The notes: a model not told the origin generated them from the letters alone. A stretch of 64,000 nt of DNA from Panicum virgatum (GCF_016808335.1 NC_053138.1:13757900-13821899), one strand, 5' to 3'; counted from the stretch's first letter, positions 1 to 11,543 are shown. A program made the numbers and translations.

Positions 1-1507
1 TATGATCTGCAGAGCAAGATCCGAAAGTCTGTTGGTGGAGGGTAGCTTGTGGAGATGATGGATGATTCGTTACTCGTTCGTCAGGAGAAACAGTATGCGT
101 CTTGCCCGCTGCAGCTGCTGCTGCGTGGTCTTAACTCCACCAGCCCATCGCTTGCATCGTTCTGCATTACAAAATCAATCCATGGGCAGCCCAAGGAGCT
201 CGAAGATGGGGGCTACGCTGCTGGCCCGGGCACGGCAGCACGGTGGTGGTGTCGATGGCTCGCTGCCGAGAAGCCTCTCAAGGCGCGAGGCATGTGCAGC
301 TACTGGGGCTTTGCAGCTGCAGCCAAGATCTGGTAGCTGATGATGCAGCTGCTGGCTGCAGCGTCGGAGTAATAGGGGCACATGATCTACTTACGTGGAC
401 TGCGGATCGATGAACGCACAGATGTGCATGGCCCTACGCTCCTACCTCCGACTGCTTTTGACACAGCTGCTGGTTAAACGCAGCCTGGCGATATCAGATC
501 GTCGTTCTGGCCCTCTGGCCTCTGCTAGGCCTTGGTAATTTGGTAGGGGCCAGGAAGAATTTACTTCCGAGTGGATGAGTGCGAGAACCAATCAAGGTCG
601 TTAAAACAGAGGGCTTGGCGTGCCGGTAACATTAGCTTCAAGAGATTTAAATTCGACACCAAGATCAAGATATAGGCATAATTGTTCCCAAGCACACGGT
701 GCGGGTAGCAGGTGGGTTAATCGCTTCGCTTAGCTGGGTAACCATTGCGAGCGTCCGGGCAGGCAGCAGCACGGCAGATTTGGTTTCCGTAATGGCGTTG
801 AATACTGACAGCAGTGGGTTGGGACAAGATGACTACATTTGGGTTTTGGACCACATGTACCGTCACAGACTAGTACCGCCCGTATTTATGTGCAGTAGGA
901 TCACTGCACTTGCCAAAGAAAAAAGTGGTAATGCATGCCTAACCAAATCACCGAGAGCATCCTACTAAAAAAAGGGTTCATGTAACAAAAACTCAAGGAA
1001 AATATTAGATCATTCCATTTTATCCATCTAGAAATTTTTTTTACAACTTGGCCTACAAGTTTTTCTTATTTTTTCTGGACTGCATCCATGTGGGACTCCA
1101 AATGGGAGTGGGTGTGCTGACGACTGGTGTCTGAATTCTACAGGAGTGATGGGCCTAGGCCAGCTCACAGTCACACCGACCCTCCTCTAGTCCTCTTCCT
1201 GCCGCGTCTGGCGCCTGCCGACGCTGCCGTGCCACCCTGAAGCACCACTGCGGACTGCCCAGTAGCCGTTCCAAACGGCAAGGGACTGACCAGCCAAACC
1301 AAATCCACGGCCATCACTAGCAGGCAAAACAACAACTGCGTCTAGCGCACAGTCACATCGACGTCGCGCGTACATCCAACCACAAGACGGGGACGCACCA
1401 GCTTTTGCGCCCTGTACCCTCCTGCTCGTCACCCCGCCTCACTTTACTCCACTTCAGTGCTTCACTGCACTGCACCCACTGCTGCGGCGCGGCGCGCGCC
1501 AAGAAGG
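1..1507. other. Intergenic DNA upstream of the polygalacturonase gene
   Basis: No gene is recognised here. Short open frames are present on both strands but none resembles a known family or shows a coherent exon structure. The last few hundred bases should contain the promoter and 5' UTR of the downstream polygalacturonase; I could not identify a convincing TATA box. Confidence 0.5.
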
Positions 1508-3505
1508 ATGCCGACGCCGCCGCTGTGCCTGCTCGCGGCGGTGCTGCTGCTGCTGGCGCCGGCCGGGGCGCAGGAGACGTGCTCGGGGGCGGCGCCGGCC
1601 CCGCCGCGGCGCGGGGCGTGGATGTCCGTGGCGGGCTTCGGCGCCGTCGGGGACGGGCGGACGCTCAACACGGCGGCGTTCGCGCGAGCCGTGGCGCGCA
1701 TCGAGCGCCGCCGCGGCGCGCGCGGAGGCACGCTGCTGTACGTGCCGCCCGGGGTGTGGCTGACGGGGCCTTTCAACCTCACCTCGCACATGACGCTCTT
1801 CCTCGCCCGCGGCGCCGTCATCCGCGCCACCCAGGTAGGCCGCCTCTCGAGCTCTGGTTATCCATGGCCGTCGGCTTCCTCCTCGTCTCTGGGACGGCCA
1901 TACCTTGCCGTGGCACCCACGAGCAGTACTACGAGCTAAGCTTGCGCATCCTTGGAGCAGGACACGTCGAGCTGGCCGTTGGTCGACCCGCTGCCGTCGT
2001 ACGGAAGAGGGCGCGAGCTGCCTGGTGGAAGATACATGAGCTTGATCCATGGCAATGGTCTCCAAGACGTCTTCATCACAGGTCCTTGCTCTGCGCAGAC
2101 TGCGTACTGCCAGTCAGCCACTCCTTCCCTCGCCGGTTATGCAATGTGTCCGCATAGGTTGTCTCTACAGCACTAGGCAGCACGGTACTTGAGTGATTCA
2201 CACTGAAAGCTCGGCATTTTGGAGCAGGTGAGAATGGCACCATTGATGGGCAAGGTAGCGTGTGGTGGGACATGTGGAAGAAGCGCACGCTGCCCTTCAC
2301 AAGGCCGCACTTGCTGGAGCTCATGTACTCCACCGACGTGATCGTCTCCAATGTCGTCTTCCAGGACTCGCCGTTCTGGAACATTCACCCAGTTTACTGC
2401 AGGTGAGCACCCAGAGGATTCGCCTGATGTTACACAGAGGGAGCCACATTTTTTCAGTCCAATTTGTTTGCTTAATTTGCCTGTTCCACAGGGCTCCAGC
2501 TTGCACCTGGACAGGTTCCTGGCCTTGTTACGAGGTTGCAATGTAGTTTCAGGATCAAGTATTGAGCAATAAAATAGCATGAAAATCGATTCACAACTCA
2601 AAGACATCTGATTAACTGAACACTGATGTTGGGTCCAATGTATGCTACCTTTCTGTCAAACAGTTCAAGGGTCACAATCATAATCACCTTCTGAATGATC
2701 GTTACTTATGCATATGCAGCAATGTAGTAATAGCAAACGTGACTGTGTTGGCACCACATGATTCCCCAAACACTGATGGAGTCGATCTAGGTAATGGATG
2801 TTTCACTCGCTTAGTAAATCTGAGCAAAATTTGCGTGTGCATAAAAATTAAGTTACATCTGCATCTTGTACTGCAGATTCAAGCAATAATGTCTGCATCG
2901 AAGACTCCTATATTTCCACAGGAGATGACTTGATTTCCATCAAGAGTGGCTGGGATGAATATGGCATTGCCTTTGCTCGCCCAAGCTCTGGCATCACCAT
3001 CCGGAGGATAACAGGGTCCGGCCCCTTTGCTGGGTTTGCAGTTGGAAGCGAAACCTCTGGTGGCGTGGAGAATGTCTTTGTGGAGCACCTGAATTTCTTT
3101 AGCATGGGTGTTGGGATCCATATCAAGACCAACTCAGGAAGGGGAGGATACATCCGGAACATTACTGTCTCCGAAGTGACCTTGAATGGAGCTCGATATG
3201 GTTTGAGGATTGCCGGTGACGTTGGGGGCCACCCTGATACATCCTACAACCCGAATGTGCTTCCTGTTGTCGACAGTGTGACAATTAAGAATGTTTGGGG
3301 TCAGAACATAAGGCAAGCTGGGCTGATAAGGGGCATTAGGAGCTCAGTTTTCAGTCGCATATGCCTCTCAAATGTAAAGCTCTATGGCAGTGCATCTATT
3401 GGGGCATGGAAATGCCGAGATGTCAGTGGCGGTGCACTTGATGTGCAACCATCGCCATGTACAGAGCTGGCTAGTACATCTGAGACAGGTTTCTGTACAA
3501 CTTAG
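1508..3505 (+). CDS. Polygalacturonase-like glycoside hydrolase family 28 protein, 5 exons
   Basis: Exons are read as 1508-1834, 1961-2081, 2228-2402, 2720-2790 and 2877-3505. All introns are GT-AG and the joined length of 1323 nt gives 440 residues. The start is the ATG before a hydrophobic leucine-rich stretch (MPTPPLCLLAAVLLLLAPAG), a clear signal peptide, so the product is expected in the secretory pathway or cell wall. GH28 hallmarks appear in order: a GFGAVGDGRT start of the beta-helix, NTDGVD, the paired aspartates in STGDDLISIKSGWD, and IHIKT in place of the usual RIK. The canonical GHG histidine motif is not seen; the equivalent strand reads GFAVGSE, as in the plant clade of 'probable polygalacturonases'. 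Hydrolysis of homogalacturonan is therefore inferred from the family and is less certain than for classical enzymes. The gene converges with the PPR gene, 323 bp away. Confidence 0.93.
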
Positions 3506-3576
3506 ATCTGATTCTCCCAAGTGAATGTTGTTGCTCTCTGTTCCGGTTAGGCATATAAGTCCTCCTGAGAAATAGC

Positions 3577-3582
3577 AATAAA
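3577..3582 (+). other. AATAAA polyadenylation signal of the polygalacturonase gene
   Basis: An exact AATAAA hexamer lies 72 bp after the stop codon, in the short gap before the convergent PPR gene. Plant near-upstream elements are degenerate, so this is plausible but not proven. Confidence 0.45.
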
Positions 3583-3828
3583 GATGTCAGCATTACTGTT
3601 TTTTGATTGGCAGAAATGTTTGCTGATTAACTGGAACATGTAACTTAACAATGACCTGTGACTATCCATCAGTCATTACCTTGTTCACAGGGACATTCAG
3701 TCCTCCCTTTGTTTCTCTGAAGGATCTCCTGCAGTTCAGCCCTCAGGCCTGATTGAATGGAATCACTTTCTTAAATCTGCTATTCACAGTGGATAATCCA
3801 ACCTTTTACATGATATGCCATTCATTAG

Positions 3829-6405
3829 TCACCAGCAGTCATTGCAAGAGCATTTTCCCCCTGTAAAATGATGAAACCTATCGGCATCTCGAAGAATAAT
3901 CTGCCGGTCACATAGAGCAGAGATATGCTTGGCCACCTCGTGGCAGTCATTGCACATCCTGGTGTTCTTGATCACTCTGATGGGTACCCTGCTTGCATCT
4001 GAATGGATCAACCCATAAGTGATCGCTAGCTTCTCAGTGTGGCTGAGCAGTAGCTTCTCCTCTTCTTCTGGAACGTTATATACTATGCAGCTGGTGTCTG
4101 GCACATATCCTGCCTTTCTGATCTGAAAAACCAAACCAATCAGCTCTTCATATATCTCTGCAGTATCCGGATGTGGCTTCCCCTCGACTTCAAATACATG
4201 GATACTTTGTTCAATCTGTATCCAGCTCCACCCAGGTCGACTATCCAGTGCTCTTGCTTTCATTGCATACTTCAGGCTCTCAGCTTCATCAAACATCTGT
4301 TCACGTTCGTACAAACTCACCATCTGCAAGTAGTTGGCTGAATTGTACGGCTCTAGTTTGAACAATTTTCTCGCAGCCACTTCGGCAAGAGCAAGATTCC
4401 CATGTACTGTGCAACCTGTTAGAAGGGCTCCCCATAAGCTTGCCGCTGACTTGAATGGTGACTTATTAATGAAGTCCAATGCTTCATCCAGGTAACCGCA
4501 CCTTGACAACAGGTCAACCATGCAGGCATAGTTCTCAACTGTAGGTGTCACACCATATCCGCTTTCCATGCTATCAAAATACTCCCACCCTTCAGTAATC
4601 AACTCCATTGATCTGCAAGAAGTAAGCAGAGCTGTGAAGGTTATACTGTCTGGCTTCAATCCCGAATTACACATGTCGTGGAACAGCGCTATTGCCTCAT
4701 GGCCTTGCCCATGGACTGCCAGCCCAGTCAACATTGCATTGCAAGACACCAAATTATTCTTCTGAATCCTTTCAAATATCCGCTTTGCACTCGTTAAGCT
4801 TCCTACCTTTGAGTACATGTCAATTAGCGCTGTTCTAACAACCATGTCATGATCATACGCTCTTCGCAGCGCAAAACAGTGCAGCTCCTTGCCTTTCTTT
4901 AGCAGAGCGAGCCCTGCACAAGCCCGCAGCAAGACTGACATGGTAACTAAGCTGGGCTGGACATCGTCCTTCTGCATCTCATTGAAGAAGTAGAACGAAT
5001 CTTCATAGTCCCCATTATGGCAGCTCCCAGAGATCAATGAAGTCCATGAAACCACATTGGGAGTCAACCCGATTGCTTTGATCTGCCGGAGCAGCAGCAC
5101 AGCCTGCGAACTCAGTCCGTTCATTGAGTAACCGGTGATCAGGCCATTCCAAGTGGTTATATCTGGATCAAGCCTATTTATCTTCATCTCCTCCACAAGC
5201 TTCAGTGCATTGTCAAACTGACCAGCATTTGCGTACCCTGAAACCAGCGAGTTCCATGTGGTCATGTTTCTAAGCTCCAGGGCGTCGAACACATTCTGGG
5301 CATAATCAAGCCGGCCACATTTCGCGTACATGTCAACGAACGCTGTCCCAGTGTACACGTCCGGCTCGAGTTGGTGCCTCAGGAAGAAGCAATGGGCTTC
5401 CATGCCATGCGCAAGCTGCCCCAAATTGGCCGCAGACTTGAGAAGGCTCGACATCGTGCTGGAGTCCGGCAGCAGCCCTTGCTCCAGCATGCTCCGAACA
5501 ACGCCAAATGCTTCCCCGTCGCGCCCGTGCCGTGAGCAGCCGGACACCACGGTGTTCCATGTCGCCAAGCTGGGCTCGTGCCCCGACCACGCCATGCGCT
5601 CCGCGAGCTCCAGCGCGTCTTCCACGAGCCCGAGCCGCGCGCAGGAGGCGAGCACCGCGTTCCACGCGACTGCCGCGGCCTCCGTCGTCTCGAGCACCCG
5701 CGTGGCCGCGGCCACGTCCGCATTCTCGGCGTACATGCCGGCGAGGAACCCGGGCACGAGCGGGTGCGCGTCGACGTGCCTCGCCGTGACCGCGTGCGCG
5801 TGCACGGCCCTCCCCTCCCGCAGCGCCCCCGCGCGGCCGCACGCGTGGAGCACCCGCGCGCACGCGTACCCGTCGGCGGGCACCCCGCGCGCCTGCATCT
5901 CCCCGAACACGGCGATCGCCTCGCCCCACTCCTCCGCCTCGGCGAGCATGGCGACGTGCTTGTTCCACAGCACCGCGTCTTTGCCGCCCTCCGCGTCCGC
6001 CGCCTCCTCGAGCAGCCGGCGGCCCGACGCCCCGCGACCCAGCCGCGCGAGGAGGTCCACGAGCGCGCACGCGACGCGCGGGTCCCGCGCCCGCCCCGCG
6101 CGGACGGCCAGCGAGTGCAGCTGCGGCGCGAGCCGCCGGGATACGGAGACGCATTCGGCGTCCTGGCCGCCGCGGAGGAGCTCGGCGCACTGTCGCAGGA
6201 GGGAGACCAGGAGCCGCCCGTTGCGGAAGGAATCCACGCCTCGCAGCTCCTCGGAGAGGGAGCTGACCTTGAGGAGGTGGGGCGGCGGAGCGCGGGCGTG
6301 CTGGAGCGAGGGAGGCGGAGGTTTCGCATGGTGTGGTGGGGCGTGGTGGTGGTGGTGGTGGGTTGGCGGCGTGGGGAGCGAGAGGGAGATGGCTTGCGCG
6401 GCCAT
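3829..6405 (-). CDS. Pentatricopeptide repeat protein, PLS class with E, E+ and DYW domains
   Basis: A single intronless frame of 858 codons, typical for plant PPR genes. The N-terminus is rich in Pro and His (a run of six His near residue 17), consistent with an organelle targeting peptide followed by low-complexity sequence. The middle carries many PPR units, such as TWNSLVSGYANAGQFDNALK and VVSWTSLISGSCHNGDYEDS. The C-terminus has the PG box (RPGWSWIQI), then the DYW deaminase-like signature: HTEKLA at about residue 789 and CNDCH at about 818, the zinc-binding HxE and CxxC ligands. The last three residues are DCW instead of DYW. PLS-DYW proteins direct C-to-U RNA editing in plastids or mitochondria; the target transcript and organelle cannot be read here. 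It may correspond to the Arabidopsis At4g01030 group, from memory only. The first 900 nt are extremely GC-rich. Confidence 0.95.
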   Translation of the reverse strand: MAAQAISLSLPTPPTHHHHHHAPPHHAKPPPPSLQHARAPPPHLLKVSSLSEELRGVDSFRNGRLLVSLLRQCAELLRGGQDAECVSVSRRLAPQLHSLAVRAGRARDPRVACALVDLLARLGRGASGRRLLEEAADAEGGKDAVLWNKHVAMLAEAEEWGEAIAVFGEMQARGVPADGYACARVLHACGRAGALREGRAVHAHAVTARHVDAHPLVPGFLAGMYAENADVAAATRVLETTEAAAVAWNAVLASCARLGLVEDALELAERMAWSGHEPSLATWNTVVSGCSRHGRDGEAFGVVRSMLEQGLLPDSSTMSSLLKSAANLGQLAHGMEAHCFFLRHQLEPDVYTGTAFVDMYAKCGRLDYAQNVFDALELRNMTTWNSLVSGYANAGQFDNALKLVEEMKINRLDPDITTWNGLITGYSMNGLSSQAVLLLRQIKAIGLTPNVVSWTSLISGSCHNGDYEDSFYFFNEMQKDDVQPSLVTMSVLLRACAGLALLKKGKELHCFALRRAYDHDMVVRTALIDMYSKVGSLTSAKRIFERIQKNNLVSCNAMLTGLAVHGQGHEAIALFHDMCNSGLKPDSITFTALLTSCRSMELITEGWEYFDSMESGYGVTPTVENYACMVDLLSRCGYLDEALDFINKSPFKSAASLWGALLTGCTVHGNLALAEVAARKLFKLEPYNSANYLQMVSLYEREQMFDEAESLKYAMKARALDSRPGWSWIQIEQSIHVFEVEGKPHPDTAEIYEELIGLVFQIRKAGYVPDTSCIVYNVPEEEEKLLLSHTEKLAITYGLIHSDASRVPIRVIKNTRMCNDCHEVAKHISALCDRQIILRDADRFHHFTGGKCSCNDCW

Positions 6406-6790
6406 TGCAGCCTTGCCTGCCTTGCTCCTCGGAAGGTGGGAATGGGAAAAGGGTCACGATTGATTTGCTGTGCAGTGCGGATAAGGGGTTAAATACAAGG
6501 TAAATAAAATATCTTTTTTTAGGGGTAGGTAAATAAAATATCTGAGAACGGCGATGTAATCTCAAATGGGCCGGCCCATATGGCTCCGGCCTGTCCGGGC
6601 CGCTTCTTGCTCGATGTTTCAACGGCTCGAAGCTGAAGATGCACACAAGCAACATCTGCACCTCTATTATCTTGCATCAATGTTTCAAAGTTTGAACAAA
6701 TCGCATACAGACGCACCATAGAGCATCTAAAAAAAACTGTACTGACACCGTATGTCATATCAGAATAGGTAAAGTTCATCCATAAGAATA
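6406..6790. other. 5' flank of the PPR gene
   Basis: Short intergenic stretch between the PPR start codon and the Stowaway element. It should hold the PPR promoter and 5' UTR. No distinct regulatory motif was recognised. Confidence 0.4.
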
Positions 6791-7061
6791 CTCCCTCCAT
6801 CTTAAAAAGGATACAACTCTCATTTTCTAAGAAATCAAACAATTTTAAATTTAACTAAATTTATACAAAGTGGTGCATTAACATTTATATTACAAAATAA
6901 ATATCCTTATATTGCTCGTGTAATATGATTTCATACTAACTCTATTTGCATATATAAATATTAGTAATCCTTTTTTATAAACTTAGTTACAATTAAAATT
7001 ATTTGACTCATTGGGAAAGGAGAGTTACATTCTTATTCTTCTTCTTTTAGAACGGAGGGAG
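6791..7061. mobile_element. Stowaway-type MITE (Tc1/mariner-like, non-autonomous)
   Basis: The left end reads CTCCCTCCATCTTAAAA and the right end, on the other strand, CTCCCTCCGTTCTAAAA, followed in both by a sequence ending in AACTCTC. This is the Stowaway terminal repeat. TA dinucleotides flank both ends (6789-6790 and 7062-7063), matching the TA target duplication. It is about 271 bp, AT-rich and non-coding. It lies between the 5' end of the PPR gene and the 3' end of the membrane protein gene, so it may be part of the PPR upstream region. Confidence 0.9.
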
Positions 7062-7306
7062 TATTACACACGCCTACGAGCGAGTTCACCACCACCGAGA
7101 AAAGTTAAGCAAAAAAACCCACAACCACCAATGCCAACACAGGGCCCAAACAATTTATTTGGCTCTTTTTTCCTTTTCTGTCACAACCTCTTTACAGCAC
7201 GGGGGGAGAAGTTGTTACGTACGGCCGTGACGGACCGCCGGTAGCTAGGCTGAGTGGCTGACGCGATGGTTCGGCGACGAGCGGCGGCGCGTGTCGGTGA
7301 TGAGGA

Positions 7307-8330
7307 TCACCGAAGCTCGGTGGGCAGCGCCGCCCTCCTGGCGACCTCCTCCCAGTTGAGCGGCACGCGTCCCTCGCGGTCGCGGCTGAGCCGCTCCTGC
7401 GCGCCGCCGCGGAGCTTCTCCAGCCGCAGCGCGTCGCTCTGGTGCATCTTGAACACCTTGAGCACGTTGAGCAGCGCCGCCGCCAGCCACAGCAGGCTCC
7501 CCACCAGGCACAGCCACGCCCAGCTCCGGCCCTGCGCCCAACGCAGACGCACCCGGCACACGATCAGTCACGCGCCGCCGTCGGTACGGCACCCACTCGT
7601 CGGATCAGGCGGCTTACCACTAGGACGCCCGGCTCGCGGCGCCAGCTGCCGGAGACGCGGCGGCGGTTCACGACGGCGGCGACCAGGAAGAGCAGGCTCC
7701 CCAGGAGCAGGGGCACCTGCACGCTCGACTGCAGCAGCTGCGCGCGGCCGTCGGCGCGCTCGTACACCTGGCACGAGTTCAGCACCGAGCCCAGCAGCCA
7801 CAGCACCGCCGCGGCGAGCAGCATGTTCGCCGCGTGCATCTCCCGCCCGTAGCTGTACCTCGCGCCCTCCTCGCCCTGCGTGTTCGGCCAATGCTCATCG
7901 ACGGGACAGACAGAGGACCGATCGCCATGTATGTCCGATGCTGGAAAAGAATCGCTCGCGCGTGTACCTGGGAGACCAGCAAGGCCAAGCCGGCGACGGC
8001 GAGGACGCACCCCGCCGCGTGCAGCGCCGGCACGAGGAACTCCACGAGCCCGAGCTGGGCGTCGAAGCGCGCCAGCCCCACGCGCCAGTCGACGCCGGCG
8101 AGGTGCGCCGCGAGGTCGTGCGCGTTCACGGCCGCGACGGCCGCCAGCGCCACGGCGGCCGTGGCGAGCCCCGCCCTGCTGGCCCCGCCGCCCGCGGACA
8201 GCGCCGCGAGGCCCGCCGCCAGGAGCAGCGCCGCGAACGCGTACGCGCCCGCGTTAACGTACTCCCACCGGCGCACCGCCAGCGCTGGCCCGTACAGGCG
8301 CGCCTCCCTGGCCGTGGCAAGCTTCACCAT
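7307..8330 (-). CDS. Plant multi-pass membrane protein, 3 exons
   Basis: Exons on the minus strand are 8330-7968, 7875-7618 and 7531-7307. All joins are phase 0 with GT-AG introns of 92 and 86 bp, and 846 nt give 281 residues. The start is MVKLATARE, just below a GGTGCC repeat in the leader. Hydrophobic segments suggest about seven transmembrane helices: three to four in exon 1 (for example AGAYAFAALLLAAGLAAL), two in exon 2 (ANMLLAAAVLWLLGSVLNSC and PLLLGSLLFLVAAVV) and one in exon 3 (CLVGSLLWLAAALLNVLKVF). The cytosol-like C-terminal tail is charged and ends RRAALPTELR. I recognise the layout as that of an uncharacterised plant membrane protein family but cannot name it or assign a function. 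Codon use is highly GC-biased, like its neighbours. Confidence 0.85.
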
Positions 8331-8332
8331 GG

Positions 8333-8361
8333 CCGGTGCCGGTGCCGGTGCCGGTGCCGGA
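8333..8361. repeat. GGTGCC hexanucleotide repeat in the leader of the membrane protein gene
   Basis: Four to five consecutive GGTGCC units lie directly 5' of the start codon of the minus-strand gene. A CTT trinucleotide tract follows at about 8413-8431. Both are simple-sequence repeats in the probable 5' UTR and may vary in length between accessions. Confidence 0.85.
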
Positions 8362-9240
8362 CCCCGGATCGATCGCTGGGCTGCGATGGGAAATGGGGAA
8401 GCAAGCAAAGCTTCTTCTTCTTCTTCTTCTTGTCTGGCGCTCCAATCCAGAACGAAGCGGTTGCGCGATGGGTTAATGCGCCGGCGCGGCTTCAACTTCA
8501 AGGGAGAGGTGGAGGTGGGTGCGGACTGCGGAGACGGGGGGCACCACTAGTCACCGGTGCTCGCGTACGTGGCGGCGTGCATGGCGCCGCGAGGCCTGCG
8601 CTCAGACGAGAAGTTGGGACTTGCAAGCTTGGCATTTTGTGTCGGCGGACGAACATTTTGCAGCGCGCGGGCGTGGTCCGTTACATCTGGCATGCCCGCC
8701 GCTGCGTTCCTGCGCCATTCTGGAGTGGATAGGTTTTCTAGTCCTTTGTTCAAATGTTCAGTGAGACAGAGATGGATGGCTAGTTGTGGCATGGTTCAGA
8801 AACTGGATCAACACCAAATCCATAGAAAATGCATTATAAAAAAATCCGAGGAAATGAGTTTTCTTGATGTTCGACTTTCTTAGTTTCTCGCACCATGTAT
8901 CGTATTCGTATCCATATACAATATAATGTATGGTAAGAATTACATGCGAGGTCTGCAATACAACCTCACCCGAATGAACTCACCTCTCATCAGGACTCTC
9001 ACACACACACTGTTCCTGTTTATGTACATGTCTTCTATTACAACACGGACAGATTTCAGTGCAGTCCTGGATGAACTCTGCAGTCTATAGTGTGCACTGC
9101 GCAGTGCAGAGTAGCGGAGGGGTAGAAATATATACAGCAGAGCAACCACTCTGTTTTTTTTTTTCTCTTGTAGTACTGCTAGAACATGCTGGTACACCGG
9201 CATGCAATGCGTGGTGGCAGGTCCGAATGCTGAGCTGAGC
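8362..9240. other. Intergenic region between membrane protein gene and sigma factor gene
   Basis: This should hold the promoter and leader of the membrane protein gene and the 3' UTR of the sigma factor gene, both on the minus strand. No further gene or repeat was recognised apart from short simple-sequence tracts. Confidence 0.5.
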
Positions 9241-11384
9241 TCACATGTACCTGCGCAGGTAGTCCACCCGCGTGGGGTGCTTGAGCTTCATCAGGGCCTT
9301 GAGCTCGTACTTGCGGACCATCTCCCGCGAGATGTTGAGGTTGCCGGCGATCTCGCTGAGCGTGCGCTTCCCCCGGCCGTCCAGCCCGAACCGCTGCCGG
9401 ATCACCAGGCTCTCCTTGGGCTTCAGCGAATCCAGCTGCAGGCACCAGCCTTGCTCATCAATCTGTTTCCATTCCCGTCCTGAATGGTTCGTGTTCAGAC
9501 AGAAAATAAAGGGGGTGGGGGGAAGGAGACTCATGACTCACGAGGTCGTCGATGGCCAGGCGGAGCAGCGTGTTGTGCTTGCCGGCGTCGACCCCGATAG
9601 CGTCGTCGTCGGTGACCTCGTTGATGAGCTCCTCCTGCGTCACGCGGTTCCGCGAGTGCAGCGAGTAGGTGGGGCGCGTCATCCTCAGCACGTCGCGGTA
9701 CCTCTCCTGGGAGATGCCCACCCTCCCGATCACCTCCTCGTCCGTGGGAGCCCTCCCGAGCTCGAACGCCAGCTCCTCCCGGGCTTTGTTGATCTCCTGC
9801 CTCTCCTGCACACATGGTTCGTCGAAATGATTCAGAATTCTCTATCCTCTAGTCCCAAGAAAGAACGGAGTGGTCGTAGTACTGCTGCTCAATTGCAGGC
9901 TTGGCGATCATCTTACCGACTCCATGGCGAAGGGGAAGCGCGTGAAGTTGGAGAGCGTCATGGCGCGGACGATGGAGTGGCGGATCCAGAAGAGCGCGTA
10001 GGTGGAGATGCGGAAGCCGCGCTTGGGCTCGAAGCGGTCGATGGCGGTGATGAGGCCGTTGGCGCCGGCCTGGCAGAGGTCGTCGAACCTCTCGTCGCTG
10101 GCCATGTCCGGGTAGTACTTGTTGATGGCGTACAGCACCAGCCGGAGGTTGTGCTGCAATGCGACCACCCATCGGTCAGTGTGCTGTGCGCCTGTTCCCC
10201 TATCTGGTACTATAGCACCCACTACTACTACTGTCGAATATGAAGCTTCAGTTTCAGTTTCAGAGGAGGTTGTGGTCTTGTGGATCAGTGTACATACAGA
10301 TAAACTACCAAGCAGTGCTCGTGCTTCAGTTCAAGTAGTGTTCAACTATCGGTGCAAGTCGAATTGCAAACAAAGAGTGTGCCATGCCTCTGTGTGTTAC
10401 CTTGATGAGCTTGTTCCTGGCGGCCCGGCCGACGTCGAGGCGGCGGCGCAGCTGCTGGACGGTCATGCCGGTGGCCTCCGCGAGCTCGGCGTCGGCCGGG
10501 TCCCTCTGCAAGTCCTCCCGCAAGCTCTCCTGCACTTCGAAGATCGCCTGCGACGGTAATCATTTCACCCATCAGCCTCTAATTTCACCTCCACAGATTA
10601 AACGAAGAACGACCGCACGGTAATTTGGGTAGATCACTCAGATATGCTATCAGGCTAAGTACTAGTACTCACCTTCATGGGCTGCATGGTCTTGAAGAGG
10701 CGCGCGCTCTGCGCGGAGCTGAGCACCGGCGGGATCTTCATGCGCTTCCAGTCGAGGCTGCCCATGTCCGTGGACACCGAGTGCTCCCGGAGCAGCATCT
10801 CCTCGAACTCCCGCTCCACGTCCTGCCGCCCGCCGCCGGCGTCGTCCCCCCTGCTCTTCATCTCCACCCTCTTCCCCAGGTCCATCCTCCTCCCGCGCCG
10901 CCTCCGCCGGCTCCTCACGATCACCGTGCTCCTGCCCTGCACACAGAGGTGATTGATTGGTTCAGATGCTGGAACGGTGAATTGCCAGGAGAATAGGATC
11001 GATCGAGCAGCTGGCGCAGCGGCTCCTCACCACTCCGCCCTTCCCCTTCTTCCTGCCCTTCCTCTTGCCCTCGTCGTCGCCGTGCTTCTCCTCGACCACG
11101 GCGGGGCTGAGCTTGTAGATGCTCTCCAGCGCGGCCGCCACCTCGTTGTAGTCCGTCCTCTCCTTCTCCTCCGCCGCCGCGGCCCTCGACGGCCGCTGCG
11201 GTGGGGGGAGCTTGGCCGCCGTGCGCCGCTTCTCGGGCGACGCGACCGCCGAGCAGCTCGTGGACGGCGCCCGCCGCCGCGGGCCCTTGAGCGAGAGCAC
11301 GGCGGGGCCGGACCGCCGCGGCCCGGCCGCGCGCCGGCACCCGGCGGCGAGCGGCCGGCTCGGCGTGGTCACGGTGGACGTCAT
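9241..11384 (-). CDS. SIG5: Plastid RNA polymerase sigma-70 factor, SIG5-like, 6 exons
   Basis: Exons are 11384-11031, 10936-10673, 10547-10401, 10153-9917, 9805-9542 and 9435-9241. Every exon is a multiple of three, all introns are GT-AG, and 1461 nt give 486 residues. The N-terminal exon is basic and Ala/Arg/Ser-rich, as expected of a chloroplast transit peptide. Sigma regions follow: region 2 with [20 protein letters not shown] and the -10 recognition helix [19 protein letters not shown] (exon 4), region 3 (exon 5), and region 4.2 helix-turn-helix [20 protein letters not shown] near the C-terminus (exon 6). The protein would direct the plastid-encoded polymerase to chloroplast promoters. 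Assignment to SIG5 rests on remembered resemblance of exons 4-6 to Arabidopsis SIG5 (for example [15 protein letters not shown] and NFTRFPF). SIG5 is known as a light- and stress-responsive factor; that regulation is not visible here. Confidence 0.93.
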
Positions 11385-11530
11385 GGTGCGCGCCGGGCCT
11401 AGCTCTAGCTGCCGCCCTCGATGTAGAGAAGCTTCTTGTGGCGCACAGGCGTTGCTAGCTGGACCGTGTGCCGCGCGAGCGAACGCAATGGCGTGGACGG
11501 ATCGGAATCCCGAGCCTGGTGCGCGGCGCC

Positions 11531-11543
11531 ACGCCATATAAGG
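11531..11543 (-). promoter_or_regulatory. Possible TATA element upstream of the sigma factor gene
   Basis: On the minus strand a CTTATATGG motif stands out in an otherwise very GC-rich stretch about 150 bp upstream of the start codon, a reasonable distance for a TATA box plus leader. No other support. Confidence 0.3.

Noticed and set aside
1405..2157. 250-codon plus-strand frame over the first polygalacturonase exon and intron
   Set aside because: It is in the wrong frame for the signal peptide and GH28 motifs and reads through two introns.
5330..6661. Long open frames on both strands overlapping the PPR gene start
   Set aside because: They are alternate-frame readings of very GC-rich PPR coding DNA (Arg/Ala/Pro-rich), with no domain and no splice structure.
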